Shown here piece after piece: positions 1-7,519 of a DNA stretch of 64,000 nt. Within the stretch, counting starts at the first letter, position 1; each line of letters opens with the position of its first letter. The position numbers and the translations under genes were made by a program. Origin of the DNA: an uncultured Lachnospiraceae bacterium (GTDB lineage Bacteria; Bacillota; Clostridia; Lachnospirales; Lachnospiraceae). Under the pieces are notes generated by a model, which made no database searches, was not told the DNA's origin, and saw nothing but the letters and a program-made list of their open reading frames with translations. Where the stretch lies: contig CAJUST010000005.1 of assembly GCA_910589105.1 (NCBI GenBank), positions 62,001 through 126,000 of the forward strand, written 5' to 3'.

Positions 1-408
1 GGCAAGAAAACACCCAATCCTTCCTATGCACTGCGCTAAAGCGACAAGCGGGGCGACAAGATCGAATATTTTCCAAAAATCCACTCTTTTATACCTGCAA
101 TAAAAATACCCTGTCAAAACGCCGCCGATTAACCCGCCAAACACGACATAGCCTCCGGAAAAGTCAAGCATTTTGGCGGGATTTTCTATTAATTCCGGCA
201 ATATCGTAATCCAGAATAACAATTTGGAACAGGCGTATCCCCCTATGACGCAGGCTATGCCCATGCCAATTAAAAATCCCTCCTCTGCAATCTTCGTCTT
301 TTTCAGATAATACTCTCCCAACAAGACTGCCGAAAATATGCCAAGCGCAGTCATTAGACCATAGCTGTACACTGTAAACGACCCAACCGAAAATAATTCT
401 GGGAACAT
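1..408 (-). CDS. lgt: Prolipoprotein diacylglyceryl transferase, N-terminal part (runs off left edge)
   Basis: Membrane enzyme that moves diacylglycerol from phosphatidylglycerol to the lipobox cysteine of prolipoproteins. Only the first 136 codons are in the window; the reading frame is open to base 1. The start is ATG at 408, preceded by a good AGGAGG. Hydrophobic segments near residues 10-30, 45-65 and 80-100 and the signature QCIGRIGCF close to the visible end match the family's conserved Arg-Gly core. It sits 57 bp beyond rplQ, behind that gene's terminator, with almost no room for a separate promoter. The clostridial branch ending GCF rather than GNF includes paralogs whose activity is less certain. 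Confidence 0.85.
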   Translation of the reverse strand, partial: MFPELFSVGSFTVYSYGLMTALGIFSAVLLGEYYLKKTKIAEEGFLIGMGIACVIGGYACSKLLFWITILPELIENPAKMLDFSGGYVVFGGLIGGVLTGYFYCRYKRVDFWKIFDLVAPLVALAQCIGRIGCFLA

Positions 409-431
409 ACGACCTCCTAAAAATATCTGAC

Positions 432-459
432 AAAAAACTCCGGTGATTAACCGGAGTTT
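432..459 (-). terminator. Intrinsic terminator after rplQ
   Basis: On the minus strand the sequence forms a stem AAACTCCGG / CCGGAGTTT with a short loop followed by a T-run. It begins 7 bp after the rplQ stop codon and so ends the ribosomal superoperon. The lgt ribosome binding site follows within about 20 bp, so lgt would need read-through or an internal promoter. Confidence 0.85.
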
Positions 460-465
460 CAGTAC

Positions 466-1002
466 CTATACAAGCTCTAATAAAACTTCTAATGCGCCGT
501 CGCCTTTCCGCTGTCCGATTTTTACAATTCGTGTATATCCGCCGTTGCGGTCTACATACTTAGGCGCAATTTCATCAAATAACTTTGCAACAAGATCCAC
601 CTGTTTCGTGTTTTTCTTTCTTCCCGGAATCTCTTTCGGAACTTCTTTCACCGGATAAAGCACTTTTAAGATTTCTCTCCTTGCATGAAGACGAGATGGA
701 AGATCTTTTTTGATGGTTTTATCGACTTCATCATAAATCGTCACTCTTTTTCCATCAATAACTTCTTTTACACGCTTTCCATCTTTATCTTTACGCGGCG
801 TTTTTGCCTTAATAGTCACTTCTTCAAAATTGTCTTTTTCCCTGATTGCCCTTGCAATCACGCTTTCTGCAATTTTACGAACTTCCTTTGCCCTTGCTTC
901 AGTCGTAACGATTCTTCCATTGTGTATCAAAGCTGTTACCTGACTTCTCAATAAAGCTTTTCTCTGGGATGAAGTTCTGCTTAATTTTCTACGTCTTGAC
1001 AT
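466..1002 (-). CDS. rplQ: 50S ribosomal protein L17
   Basis: Large-subunit protein near the peptide exit region and the last gene of the alpha operon. It has 178 residues against about 120 in Bacillus. The N-terminal core (RKLSRTSSQRKALLRSQVTA) and the C-terminal GGYTRIVKIGQRKGDGA are standard. The extra length is a charged insertion around residues 60-120, which I recall as usual in Lachnospiraceae. The start ATG at 1002 has GGAGG upstream. It follows rpoA after a 71-bp spacer that can form a GTACAG/CTGTAC hairpin. Confidence 0.97.
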   Translation of the reverse strand: MSRRRKLSRTSSQRKALLRSQVTALIHNGRIVTTEARAKEVRKIAESVIARAIREKDNFEEVTIKAKTPRKDKDGKRVKEVIDGKRVTIYDEVDKTIKKDLPSRLHARREILKVLYPVKEVPKEIPGRKKNTKQVDLVAKLFDEIAPKYVDRNGGYTRIVKIGQRKGDGALEVLLELV

Positions 1003-1073
1003 TGTTAAATCCTCCGTTTTTGTGGAACGTACAGTATGCTCATCGGGCTTACTAGCTGTACTCTTATGCCTTA

Positions 1074-2036
1074 TTACATTTCTTCACTCTGGTTTAACTG
1101 AAGTCCCAGCTCTTTTAATTTCGCTAACACTTCTTCTAATGACTTGCGGCCAAGGTTACGCACCTTCATCATATCTTCCGGCGTCCGGTTCGTTAATTCT
1201 TCCACCGTATTGATGCCAGCTCTCTTTAGACAGTTATAGGAGCGCACAGACAATTCCAGCTCGTCAATATTCATTTCCAGAACTTTACCTTTGGCATCGT
1301 CTTCTTTCTCTACCATTACTTCTGCGGACATTGCCGTTTCAGAAAGATTAACAAAGAGGCATAAATGCTCGCTCAATACTTTTGCGGCAAGGCTGACTGC
1401 TTCGTCCGGCTCTAACGCGCCATTGGTGTATACGTCTAAGGTTAATTTATCATAATCAGTAATCTGGCCAACGCGGGTATTCTCAACAGTTAAATTCACA
1501 CGCTCCACCGGCGTGTAAATGGAATCTATTGCAATTACGCCGATTGGCACATCTTCTGATTTATTCTTTTCTGAGCTGACATAACCTCTGCCAGTTGTAA
1601 TGGTAAGCTCCATATACAGCTTGCAGTCAGCTCCTCCATTTAAGTTCGCAATCACTAAATCCGGATTTAAAATCTGAATATCAGGGTCTGCCTGAATATC
1701 CGAAGCCGTAACAACCCCTTCGCCCTCAAATTCAATGTAAGCTACTTTCGGCTCATCTGTCGGACATGTATTCTTAAGTGCAAGATTCTTGACGTTCATA
1801 ATAATCTCAGTTACATCTTCTTTTACACCGGGAATCGAACTAAATTCATGCAAAACACCGTCGATTTTCACTTGGCTGACCGCTGCGCCCGGTAAGGAAG
1901 AAAGCATAATCCTTCTGAGAGAATTTCCTAATGTGGTTCCATAACCTCTTTCTAAAGGCTCTATGACAAATCTTCCATACTTTTTGTCTTCTGAAATTTC
2001 TGCAATTTCAATTTTCGGTTTCTCAAAATCAAACAC
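1074..2036 (-). CDS. rpoA: DNA-directed RNA polymerase subunit alpha
   Basis: The alpha subunit nucleates RNA polymerase assembly (N-terminal domain) and contacts UP elements and activators (C-terminal domain). At 320 residues the length is normal. LERGYGTTLGNSLRRIMLSSLPG near residues 28-50 is the conserved assembly motif; the C-terminal helix-hairpin-helix region has RSYNCLKRAGINTVEEL and VRNLGRKSLEEV. The start is GTG at 2036, chosen because AAGGAGGGC sits 8-10 bases upstream and the protein begins MFDFEKP as in relatives. A structured repeat unit (2049-2094) precedes the ribosome binding site. Confidence 0.98.
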   Translation of the reverse strand: MFDFEKPKIEIAEISEDKKYGRFVIEPLERGYGTTLGNSLRRIMLSSLPGAAVSQVKIDGVLHEFSSIPGVKEDVTEIIMNVKNLALKNTCPTDEPKVAYIEFEGEGVVTASDIQADPDIQILNPDLVIANLNGGADCKLYMELTITTGRGYVSSEKNKSEDVPIGVIAIDSIYTPVERVNLTVENTRVGQITDYDKLTLDVYTNGALEPDEAVSLAAKVLSEHLCLFVNLSETAMSAEVMVEKEDDAKGKVLEMNIDELELSVRSYNCLKRAGINTVEELTNRTPEDMMKVRNLGRKSLEEVLAKLKELGLQLNQSEEM

Positions 2037-2048
2037 TAAAAGCCCTCC

Positions 2049-2094
2049 TTATTACTGCCGCAAATTGCGGCATGAGTGTGCCCCTTGGCGCCTC
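2049..2094 (-). promoter_or_regulatory. Two-stem RNA motif upstream of rpoA
   Basis: In the rpsD-rpoA spacer the minus strand reads GCC, a short gap, GGCA-N6-TGCC, a nine-base segment (GCAATTTGC, itself a small hairpin), GGC, then AGTAATAAGGAGGG. The same order of elements occurs before rpsM and five times before rpsC, ending each time near the Shine-Dalgarno sequence. Here the outer stem is GCC/GGC instead of GCCC/GGGC, a change on both sides that keeps pairing. It looks like a cis-acting mRNA structure; its ligand is unknown. Confidence 0.55.
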
Positions 2095-2110
2095 TTTTAC
2101 CGGATTCGGA

Positions 2111-2704
2111 TTACTTACTATATAACTCGACAATTAACATCTCATTCACAGGTACATCAATTTGATCTCTGGAAGGTAATTCTTTTACAGTTCCTTTCAA
2201 ATTCTCTGTATCCACATCAAGCCACTCAGGAACTAATCTTCCGCCCGTCACTTCCAAAATATCTTTAAATCTCTGGATTCCTTTGCTCTTTTCTCTTATT
2301 TCGATTTCATCGCCGGCTTTTACGCGGTAAGACGGGATATTAACGCATTTTCCATTTACAGTAACGAACTTGTGTCCCACTACCTGCCTTGATTCCCTTC
2401 TGGTTCTTGCAAGACCCATACGGAAAATAACGTTATCAAGCCTGCTCTCTAACATGATCATCAGGTTTTCACCTGTCATGCCTTTCATACGGTCAGCCTT
2501 TTCATAGTAATTATGGAATGGTTTTTCTAATACTCCATAAATAAATTTTGCTTTTTGTTTCTCTCTCAACTGAAGGCCATACTCAGAAATTTTTCTGCTG
2601 CCTCTTTTTAATTCTCTTTTAGATTTTTTATCTATTCCTAAATAAACCGGATCTAATCCAAGCGATCTGCATCTTTTAAGAATAGGAACTCGATTAACTG
2701 CCAT
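2111..2704 (-). CDS. rpsD: 30S ribosomal protein S4
   Basis: Primary 16S rRNA-binding protein that starts 30S assembly, and in many bacteria a translational repressor. It has 197 residues with an S4 RNA-binding domain near residues 90-150 (RLDNVIFRMGLARTRRESRQ). The N-terminus (ILKRCRSLGLDP) lacks the four-cysteine zinc site, so this is the zinc-free form. It lies between rpsK and rpoA, the usual alpha-operon order, so S4 autoregulation of this operon is plausible. ATG at 2704, GGAGGG upstream. Confidence 0.98.
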   Translation of the reverse strand: MAVNRVPILKRCRSLGLDPVYLGIDKKSKRELKRGSRKISEYGLQLREKQKAKFIYGVLEKPFHNYYEKADRMKGMTGENLMIMLESRLDNVIFRMGLARTRRESRQVVGHKFVTVNGKCVNIPSYRVKAGDEIEIREKSKGIQRFKDILEVTGGRLVPEWLDVDTENLKGTVKELPSRDQIDVPVNEMLIVELYSK

Positions 2705-2730
2705 TTAGACTTTCCCTCCTGTTCAATTAA

Positions 2731-3123
2731 CTAAACTCTCCTGCGTTTTGGCGGACGGCATCCATTGTGCGGTACCGGCGTTACGTCTCTGATGCTTGTC
2801 ACTTCCAAACCACAGGCAGAAAGTGCGCGGATTGCCGCTTCCCTTCCTGAACCCGGACCTTTTACCATAACATCTACTGATTTTAAGCCATGAACTAATG
2901 CTGCTTTTGTCGCTGTCTCAGCCGCCATCTGCGCAGCATATGGAGTAGATTTCCTTGAACCTCTAAAACCTAGACCGCCGGCGCTTGCCCATGAAAGAGC
3001 GTTTCCTTCAGCATCTGTAATCGTTACGATTGTATTATTAAAAGATGACTGAATATGCGCCTGTCCGCGTTCAACGTTTTTCTTTACACGCTTTTTTGTC
3101 ACTTTTTTTGTAACTTTAGCCAT
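2731..3123 (-). CDS. rpsK: 30S ribosomal protein S11
   Basis: Platform protein of the small subunit, contacting 16S rRNA near the mRNA exit and Shine-Dalgarno duplex. It has 130 residues, beginning with a lysine-rich stretch and carrying the family core GQAHIQSSFNNTIVTITD, the GPGSGREAAIRAL loop and the C-terminal DVTPVPHNGCRPPKRRRV. It follows rpsM by 49 bp and precedes rpsD by 26 bp. Confidence 0.98.
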   Translation of the reverse strand: MAKVTKKVTKKRVKKNVERGQAHIQSSFNNTIVTITDAEGNALSWASAGGLGFRGSRKSTPYAAQMAAETATKAALVHGLKSVDVMVKGPGSGREAAIRALSACGLEVTSIRDVTPVPHNGCRPPKRRRV

Positions 3124-3172
3124 AATAAAACTAACCTACTTTCTTCTTTAATTGATTTCTCAAATTTACTTG

Positions 3173-3541
3173 TTATTTTTTCTTGTTCGCAACTGTTCTT
3201 TTCGGGCCTTTTCTGGTTCTTGCGTTTGTCTTTGTCTTCTGGCCGCGGACCGGAAGCCCTTTTCTATGACGGATGCCGCGGTAGCAGCCAATCTCCTGAA
3301 GCCGTTTAATATTAAGGGCGATCTCTCTCCTTAAATCACCTTCCACAGTCTGAGTTGCGTCAATTACTTCACTTATTCTTTTTACTTCTTCGTCTGTCAA
3401 ATCACGACAACGCGTATCCGGATTTACGTTCGCTTCTTTCAAAATACGGTTAGAACTTGTTCTGCCGATTCCGTAAATGTAAGTCAAACCAATCTCAACA
3501 CGCTTTTCTCTTGGTAAATCTACACCTGCGATACGAGCCAT
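3173..3541 (-). CDS. rpsM: 30S ribosomal protein S13
   Basis: Head protein of the 30S subunit that contacts the P-site tRNA and L5 through intersubunit bridges. It has 122 residues: MARIAGVDLPREKRVEIGLTY at the start, the helical GIGRTSSNRIL, and the basic C-terminal tail ending KKK. A longer in-frame ORF reaches 3583, but the start was placed at ATG 3541 because GGAGGTG lies 9 bases upstream and the family begins MARIAG. It is first of the alpha-operon genes after a 299-bp spacer that may hold control elements. Confidence 0.98.
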   Translation of the reverse strand: MARIAGVDLPREKRVEIGLTYIYGIGRTSSNRILKEANVNPDTRCRDLTDEEVKRISEVIDATQTVEGDLRREIALNIKRLQEIGCYRGIRHRKGLPVRGQKTKTNARTRKGPKRTVANKKK

Positions 3542-3557
3542 TCGTCGTTGCACCTCC

Positions 3558-3606
3558 ATATTATTGCCCTTGCTAAGTGGCACATGTTATGCCATGCGGG
3601 CGCTCC
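3558..3606 (-). promoter_or_regulatory. Two-stem RNA motif upstream of rpsM
   Basis: On the minus strand: GCGCCC, GCAT, GGCA-N7-TGCC, nine bases, GGGC, AATAATAT, then GGAGG of rpsM. This is nearly the same arrangement as the last repeat before rpsC, with different loop bases. The outer stem GCCC/GGGC and inner stem GGCA/TGCC can nest, leaving the A-rich linker and Shine-Dalgarno sequence single-stranded. Confidence 0.55.
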
Positions 3607-3840
3607 ATAAATTTTGCCGCTTCGGCCGTTTCCTTCCGAAGCTGTTTTCCTATTCGCAGCAAACCTATGCAGCTCCGGTTCCCCGGCCTGAAATGTTGTG
3701 CATACATTTCCTGCTTTCTCATAACTTAAAATCAAAAGACGTCTGCCAAGATTCCGGTATGTTAAATCTATTTGCAGACTTATTGTGAACAGCGAACTAA
3801 ATAATCCGCTGCAGCCGCACTTCATTCATTTGAGCCAGAT
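3607..3840 (-). other. Structured spacer between rpmJ and rpsM
   Basis: No convincing gene. On the minus strand it can form a GCTTCGG/CCGAAGC hairpin close to the rpsM motif. Further upstream is a larger stem with GTCTGC/GCAGAC closing an inner AGATT/AATCT. With the motif at 3558-3606 this gives a leader of about 300 bases before the alpha-operon genes. A 101-aa ORF here is not conserved-looking and lacks a ribosome binding site that I trust. I found no clear promoter. Confidence 0.5.
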
Positions 3841-3954
3841 CTAGCCCTGTCTCTGTTTGTGTTTTGGATTTTCACAGATAATCCGGATGCTTCCTTTTCT
3901 CCTAATAACCTTGCATTTTTCACACATCGGTTTTACAGATGATCTTACTTTCAC
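3841..3954 (-). CDS. rpmJ: 50S ribosomal protein L36
   Basis: A 37-residue zinc-ribbon ribosomal protein of the large subunit. It reads MKVRSSVKPMCEKCKVIRRK and ends PKHKQRQG; the ligands are two cysteines in CEKC, a third in IICENPKH and the histidine following it. The start is GTG at 3954, with AGGAGG 7 bases upstream. A longer in-frame ORF reaches 4101, but its extra N-terminus is unlike L36 and overlaps several hairpins. Order infA-rpmJ-rpsM is standard. Confidence 0.97.
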   Translation of the reverse strand: MKVRSSVKPMCEKCKVIRRKGSIRIICENPKHKQRQG

Positions 3955-4196
3955 AGCAAATCCTCCTTTTCTTTTGCCTGTGCAACGCGGCGTCTGCCGC
4001 GTCCATAGACGCTCCTTTTCTTTGTCCGCAAAATACGGATATGTCCCGCCGCGGATATTTTCTTTGCCAAAACAGGGATATATCTCCTGTTTTACAGGCA
4101 TTTTCTATGCTTTAGGCAACAAATTTCCAACAAAAACTGAAAAAGCCTAAAGCATACATATGCTATTCTATCATACAAGAGAAATTACGTCAACAA
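3955..4196 (-). promoter_or_regulatory. Hairpin-rich infA-rpmJ spacer with a 12-bp inverted repeat
   Basis: This 242-bp spacer is long for neighbours that are usually close. It holds a perfect 12-bp inverted repeat (TATGCTTTAGGC at 4106-4117, GCCTAAAGCATA at 4145-4156), then, in the direction of transcription, AAAACAGG/CCTGTTTT and CGCGGC/GCCGCG hairpins. A second AAAAGGAG plus ATG about 50 bases before the real rpmJ start opens a 29-codon reading frame overlapping rpmJ out of frame. The role is unknown; attenuation or translational coupling are guesses. Confidence 0.5.
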
Positions 4197-4415
4197 TTAT
4201 TTATCTCGCCATATAATTCTGCCTTTTGTTAAATCATATGGCGACATTTCTATCGTCACTTTATCTCCCGGTAAAATACGGATAAAGTTCATTCTTAACT
4301 TTCCGCTGATATGCGCAAGTATCTTATGCCCATTCTCAAGCTCTACCTGAAACATGGCATTCGGTAATTTCTCCACTACAGTTCCTTCTACTTCAATGAC
4401 GTCTGCTTTTGACAT
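4197..4415 (-). CDS. infA: Translation initiation factor IF-1
   Basis: S1/OB-fold factor that binds the 30S A site and helps IF-2 and IF-3 during initiation. It has 72 residues, the usual length: MSKADVIEVEGTVVEKLPNA, then GHKILAHISGKLRMNFIRILPGD and SPYDLTKGRIIWR. Its GGAGG ribosome binding site lies inside the last codons of the upstream KOW gene, whose stop codon ends 1 bp before this start, so the two are probably translationally coupled. Confidence 0.98.
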   Translation of the reverse strand: MSKADVIEVEGTVVEKLPNAMFQVELENGHKILAHISGKLRMNFIRILPGDKVTIEMSPYDLTKGRIIWRDK

Positions 4416-4416
4416 T

Positions 4417-4686
4417 TTATTGCCTCCTACTTATTGATTGATCATATGCTTTGACTGCCCGATAAATCATCGCATCGGTCAGCGTTTCTTCTTTACTAAG
4501 TGGTTCCAAAATAAATCCGGGTATCTGCTTCACAATTTGATAATGTTTCTCATTTTTCTTTTTGGGTTTTTCCAAAGTGTGCGTTTTACCGTCCACAAGA
4601 TATGCGAACCGTTCTTCTTTTTTCCAAATATAATAAATTCGGTTCTTATCATGCCCGGACAGGGATTTTGCAAATTCTATACTCAT
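4417..4686 (-). CDS. KOW-domain RNA-binding protein (L14e-like)
   Basis: An 89-residue protein of unknown exact role. The N-terminal half (FAKSLSGHDKNRIYYIWKKE, then LVDGKTHTLEKPKKKNEKH) resembles a KOW/L14e fold that binds RNA. I recall such proteins between map and infA in many Clostridia, which is the basis for the name. It overlaps the end of map by 4 bp (ATGA) and sits 1 bp from infA, so it is made with the translation machinery and may be a ribosome-associated factor. Confidence 0.8.
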   Translation of the reverse strand: MSIEFAKSLSGHDKNRIYYIWKKEERFAYLVDGKTHTLEKPKKKNEKHYQIVKQIPGFILEPLSKEETLTDAMIYRAVKAYDQSISRRQ

Positions 4687-5480
4687 GCCATTCCTCCCAC
4701 GTTCCAGATGCCTTCTGCGATTTCGTCCTCTGTAATAGACAAAATCTCTGGCTTGCCCTTTGTAATCAAAATTGTGTTTTCATAATGAGCAGACAATTTA
4801 TGGTCTGCCGTTACTACTGTCCAGTTATTTTCCAGCCACTTTACGTCCCCGGTTCCTTCATTAATCATTGGCTCCACGGCAAGCGTCATGCCTGGACGCA
4901 GGCGGATTCCTCTGGTTCTTTTATAGAAATTCGGCACCTCCGGCTCTTCATGGAGATGGGAGCCAATGCCATGCCCTACCAAATCCCTCACTACGCCATA
5001 TCCACACCGGTCTGCATGGGCGTTCACTGCCGCAGATATTTGATGCAGATGACAGCCTGCGCAGGCATATCGGATTCCCTCAAAAAAACTCTCTCTCGTC
5101 CGTCTAATCAGGTTAGCGGCCGCCTTTGAAATTTCCCCAATGCCATGTGTCCTCGCCGCGTCAGAATGATAGCCTTTATAAATCACTCCCATATCCAGAC
5201 TTACGATATCGCCCTCTTGAATCACACGTTTTTTGTCCGGGATTCCATGCACAACTTCGTCATTTACGGATACGCAAACGGAAGCCGGAAAACCCTGATA
5301 ATTCTTAAAAGATGGAATACAGCCATAACTGCGGATCATTTCTTCCCCTAAGCGGTCAATCTCTAATGTAGTCATTCCCGGCTTTAATTCTTTGCCCAAA
5401 TCCTGATGCGCTTTGCCAAGAATTTTACCGGCTGCCCTCATAAGTTCAATTTCTCTGGCAGATTTTATCGTTACCGGCAT
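4683..5480 (-). CDS. map: Methionine aminopeptidase, type I
   Basis: Removes the initiator methionine from nascent proteins at the ribosome. It has 265 residues. The five metal ligands of the pita-bread fold are present: D96, D107, H170, E203 and E234, with the substrate-side H78 in VVHGIP. It lacks the N-terminal zinc-finger extension seen in some homologs, so it is the short type Ia form. It follows adk by 3 bp and overlaps the KOW gene by 4 bp. Confidence 0.97.
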   Translation of the reverse strand: MPVTIKSAREIELMRAAGKILGKAHQDLGKELKPGMTTLEIDRLGEEMIRSYGCIPSFKNYQGFPASVCVSVNDEVVHGIPDKKRVIQEGDIVSLDMGVIYKGYHSDAARTHGIGEISKAAANLIRRTRESFFEGIRYACAGCHLHQISAAVNAHADRCGYGVVRDLVGHGIGSHLHEEPEVPNFYKRTRGIRLRPGMTLAVEPMINEGTGDVKWLENNWTVVTADHKLSAHYENTILITKGKPEILSITEDEIAEGIWNVGGMA

Positions 5481-5483
5481 ATA

Positions 5484-6128
5484 TTATGCTCCTAAAATGC
5501 GTTCGATCGCTTTAAATACATCGGCCATCGGAAGGGTTCCGTCCACAGATTTTAAAATACCCTGTTTTTTATAATACTCGATCAAAGGCTGTGTCTGTGT
5601 ATGGTACACGCTTAAGCGTTTCTGCACTGTCTCTGGTTTATCGTCGTCCCTTAAAATCGTTTCGCTCCCGCATTTGTCACAGATTCCTTCCACTTTCGTC
5701 GGAACGTTGACAATATGGTATGTCGCTCCACAGTTGACACACGCCCTTCTTCCGCCCATTCTGTTCACAATGTTTTCATCTGGAACGTCTACGTCAATGG
5801 CGTAATCCATTTTTTCTCCCATTTTTGCTAAAGTTTCATCTAAAACTTCCGCCTGAGGAATCGACCTTGGGAACCCGTCTAATACAAATCCTCTCTTGCA
5901 GTCGTCTTTTGCAATCCGATCTACGACAAGCTGTACTGTCAGCTCATCTGGCACTAACTCGCCTTTATCCATAAATGCCTTTGCTTTTGTCCCAAGTTCC
6001 GTACCTTCTTTAATGTTTGCGCGGAAAATATCTCCGGTCGAAATATGCGGGATCTGAAATTTATCCGCAATCTGCTTCGCCTGTGTGCCTTTTCCGGCTC
6101 CCGGCGCCCCTAACATAATAATTTTCAT
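5484..6128 (-). CDS. adk: Adenylate kinase
   Basis: Interconverts ATP plus AMP and two ADP. It has 214 residues with the P-loop GAPGAGKGTQA at 7-17, the AMP-binding region DGFPRSIPQAE and a LID domain with four cysteines (CVNCGATY and CDKCGSE), the zinc-binding Gram-positive form. A longer in-frame ORF reaches 6185; ATG 6128 was chosen since GGAGG is 7-8 bases upstream and the protein then begins MKIIMLGAPG. A strong hairpin (6155-6185) separates it from secY. Confidence 0.98.
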   Translation of the reverse strand: MKIIMLGAPGAGKGTQAKQIADKFQIPHISTGDIFRANIKEGTELGTKAKAFMDKGELVPDELTVQLVVDRIAKDDCKRGFVLDGFPRSIPQAEVLDETLAKMGEKMDYAIDVDVPDENIVNRMGGRRACVNCGATYHIVNVPTKVEGICDKCGSETILRDDDKPETVQKRLSVYHTQTQPLIEYYKKQGILKSVDGTLPMADVFKAIERILGA

Positions 6129-6154
6129 CGAACATGCCTCCATGTAATACACGT

Positions 6155-6185
6155 TTGGAGATACGGCATATGCCAGTATCTCCAA
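6155..6185 (-). promoter_or_regulatory. Perfect hairpin in the secY-adk spacer
   Basis: A 10-bp stem TTGGAGATAC / GTATCTCCAA encloses the palindrome GGCATATGCC. It has no T-run after it on the minus strand, so it is not a simple terminator. It may set mRNA stability or processing between secY and adk. Confidence 0.6.
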
Positions 6186-6199
6186 TGTATATAATTAAT

Positions 6200-7519
6200 C
6201 TACTCGTTTAAAAAGCCTTTATAGTAACGCACTAACATCTGTGATTCCATCTGTTTTATCGTTTCTATTACAACTCCAACGATAATGATAATGGACGTTC
6301 CTCCAAATGATACATTCGCTTTAAATACGCCGCTAAAGAAAATCGGCATAAATGCAACGATAGCCAGCCCAACAGCGCCTATAAATACAATATATGTCAA
6401 CATCTGGTTTAAATAATCACTTGTTGGCTTGCCGGGACGTATCCCCGGAATAATTCCGCCCTGTTTTTTCATGTTATTTGCAATTTCCAACGGGTTAAAG
6501 GTAATGGAAGTATAAAAATATGCGAATGCAATAATCAATGCAATATATACGACAAGGCCAATCGAGTAAATTGGCTCGCTTGGATTGCACCAATTAGACT
6601 GTGAAAGCCCTTTTAAAATTTTACTTCCAACTCCAGTCCCGTTTCCTTTTCCCAACAGCGATGCTACAATCACAGGCGTCTGCATCAGTGACTGCGCAAA
6701 AATAACCGGAATTACGCCGCCCGTATTCACCTTTAACGGGATATGGGACAACTGTCCGCCCACTTGCTTCTTGCCCTGTATTTTTCTGGAATACTGAACC
6801 GGAATCTGCCTTTCTGCATCCTGTAAGATAATGACAAATACCACCATTGCCACAACCACAGCAAGAATAACCACTCCTGCAAGCACAGCTCTTGCCGGAA
6901 CGCTCTGCCCCGCAATAAACTGCTGGTACAATACGCTGAAATCTTCCGGTAAGCGGGAAAGGATATTAATGACAAGAACGATTGAAATGCCGTTCCCGAT
7001 TCCTTTTTCCGTAATCTGCTCGCCAAGCCACATCAAAACCGCTGAACCTGCCGTCAGCGTAGTGACAACGACAATTACATTCAAAGCATTGTATTCTGCA
7101 AGGTAATTGCTTCTTCCAAATCCGATAGCCATTGCTATTGATTCGATTAAAGCAAGACCGATTGTGAGATAACGTGTAATTTCGGCAATTTTCTTTCTGC
7201 CTTCTTCTCCGTCTTTTTGCATTTCTTCTAACTTTGGAATTGCAATCGTTAAAAGCTGCATAATAATAGAACTTGTAATATACGGGGTGATGTTCAATGC
7301 AAATATGGACATTTGTTCAAAAGAACCGCCCGTAATCGCATCGAAAAAACTAAATGCATCCCCGCCCTGTCCTGCGAACCAGTTTGCAAATACGTCGCGA
7401 TCGACTCCGGGAACTGGAAGCTGGCTTCCGATCCGGATAATAATCAGCATAAAAAACGTAAATATAATTCGATTCCGTATATCTTTAATCTTAAATGCAT
7501 TACGGAGTGTCTTTAACAT
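6200..7519 (-). CDS. secY: Preprotein translocase subunit SecY
   Basis: Channel-forming subunit of the Sec translocon with about ten membrane helices. It has 439 residues. Recognisable parts are the N-terminal RNRIIFTFFMLIIIRIGSQLPVPGV, the plug region GGSFEQMSIFALNITPYITSSIIMQLL and the cytosolic loops with RKIQGKKQVGGQ and KKQGGIIPGIRPGKPT used for ribosome and SecA binding. The start overlaps the rplO stop by one base (TAATG). It is the usual member of the spc operon. Confidence 0.98.
   Translation of the reverse strand: MLKTLRNAFKIKDIRNRIIFTFFMLIIIRIGSQLPVPGVDRDVFANWFAGQGGDAFSFFDAITGGSFEQMSIFALNITPYITSSIIMQLLTIAIPKLEEMQKDGEEGRKKIAEITRYLTIGLALIESIAMAIGFGRSNYLAEYNALNVIVVVTTLTAGSAVLMWLGEQITEKGIGNGISIVLVINILSRLPEDFSVLYQQFIAGQSVPARAVLAGVVILAVVVAMVVFVIILQDAERQIPVQYSRKIQGKKQVGGQLSHIPLKVNTGGVIPVIFAQSLMQTPVIVASLLGKGNGTGVGSKILKGLSQSNWCNPSEPIYSIGLVVYIALIIAFAYFYTSITFNPLEIANNMKKQGGIIPGIRPGKPTSDYLNQMLTYIVFIGAVGLAIVAFMPIFFSGVFKANVSFGGTSIIIIVGVVIETIKQMESQMLVRYYKGFLNE

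Noticed and set aside
164..433. 89-aa minus-strand ORF at the left edge
   Set aside because: It is a different frame across the lgt gene; the lgt frame gives a recognised membrane protein with the family signature and a ribosome binding site.
3520..3825. 101-aa ORF between rpmJ and rpsM
   Set aside because: Overlaps structured RNA and the start of rpsM in another frame; no family resemblance or ribosome binding site.
3955..4101. 49-codon extension of rpmJ
   Set aside because: L36 proteins are 37-38 residues; the extension overlaps hairpins and has no family match.
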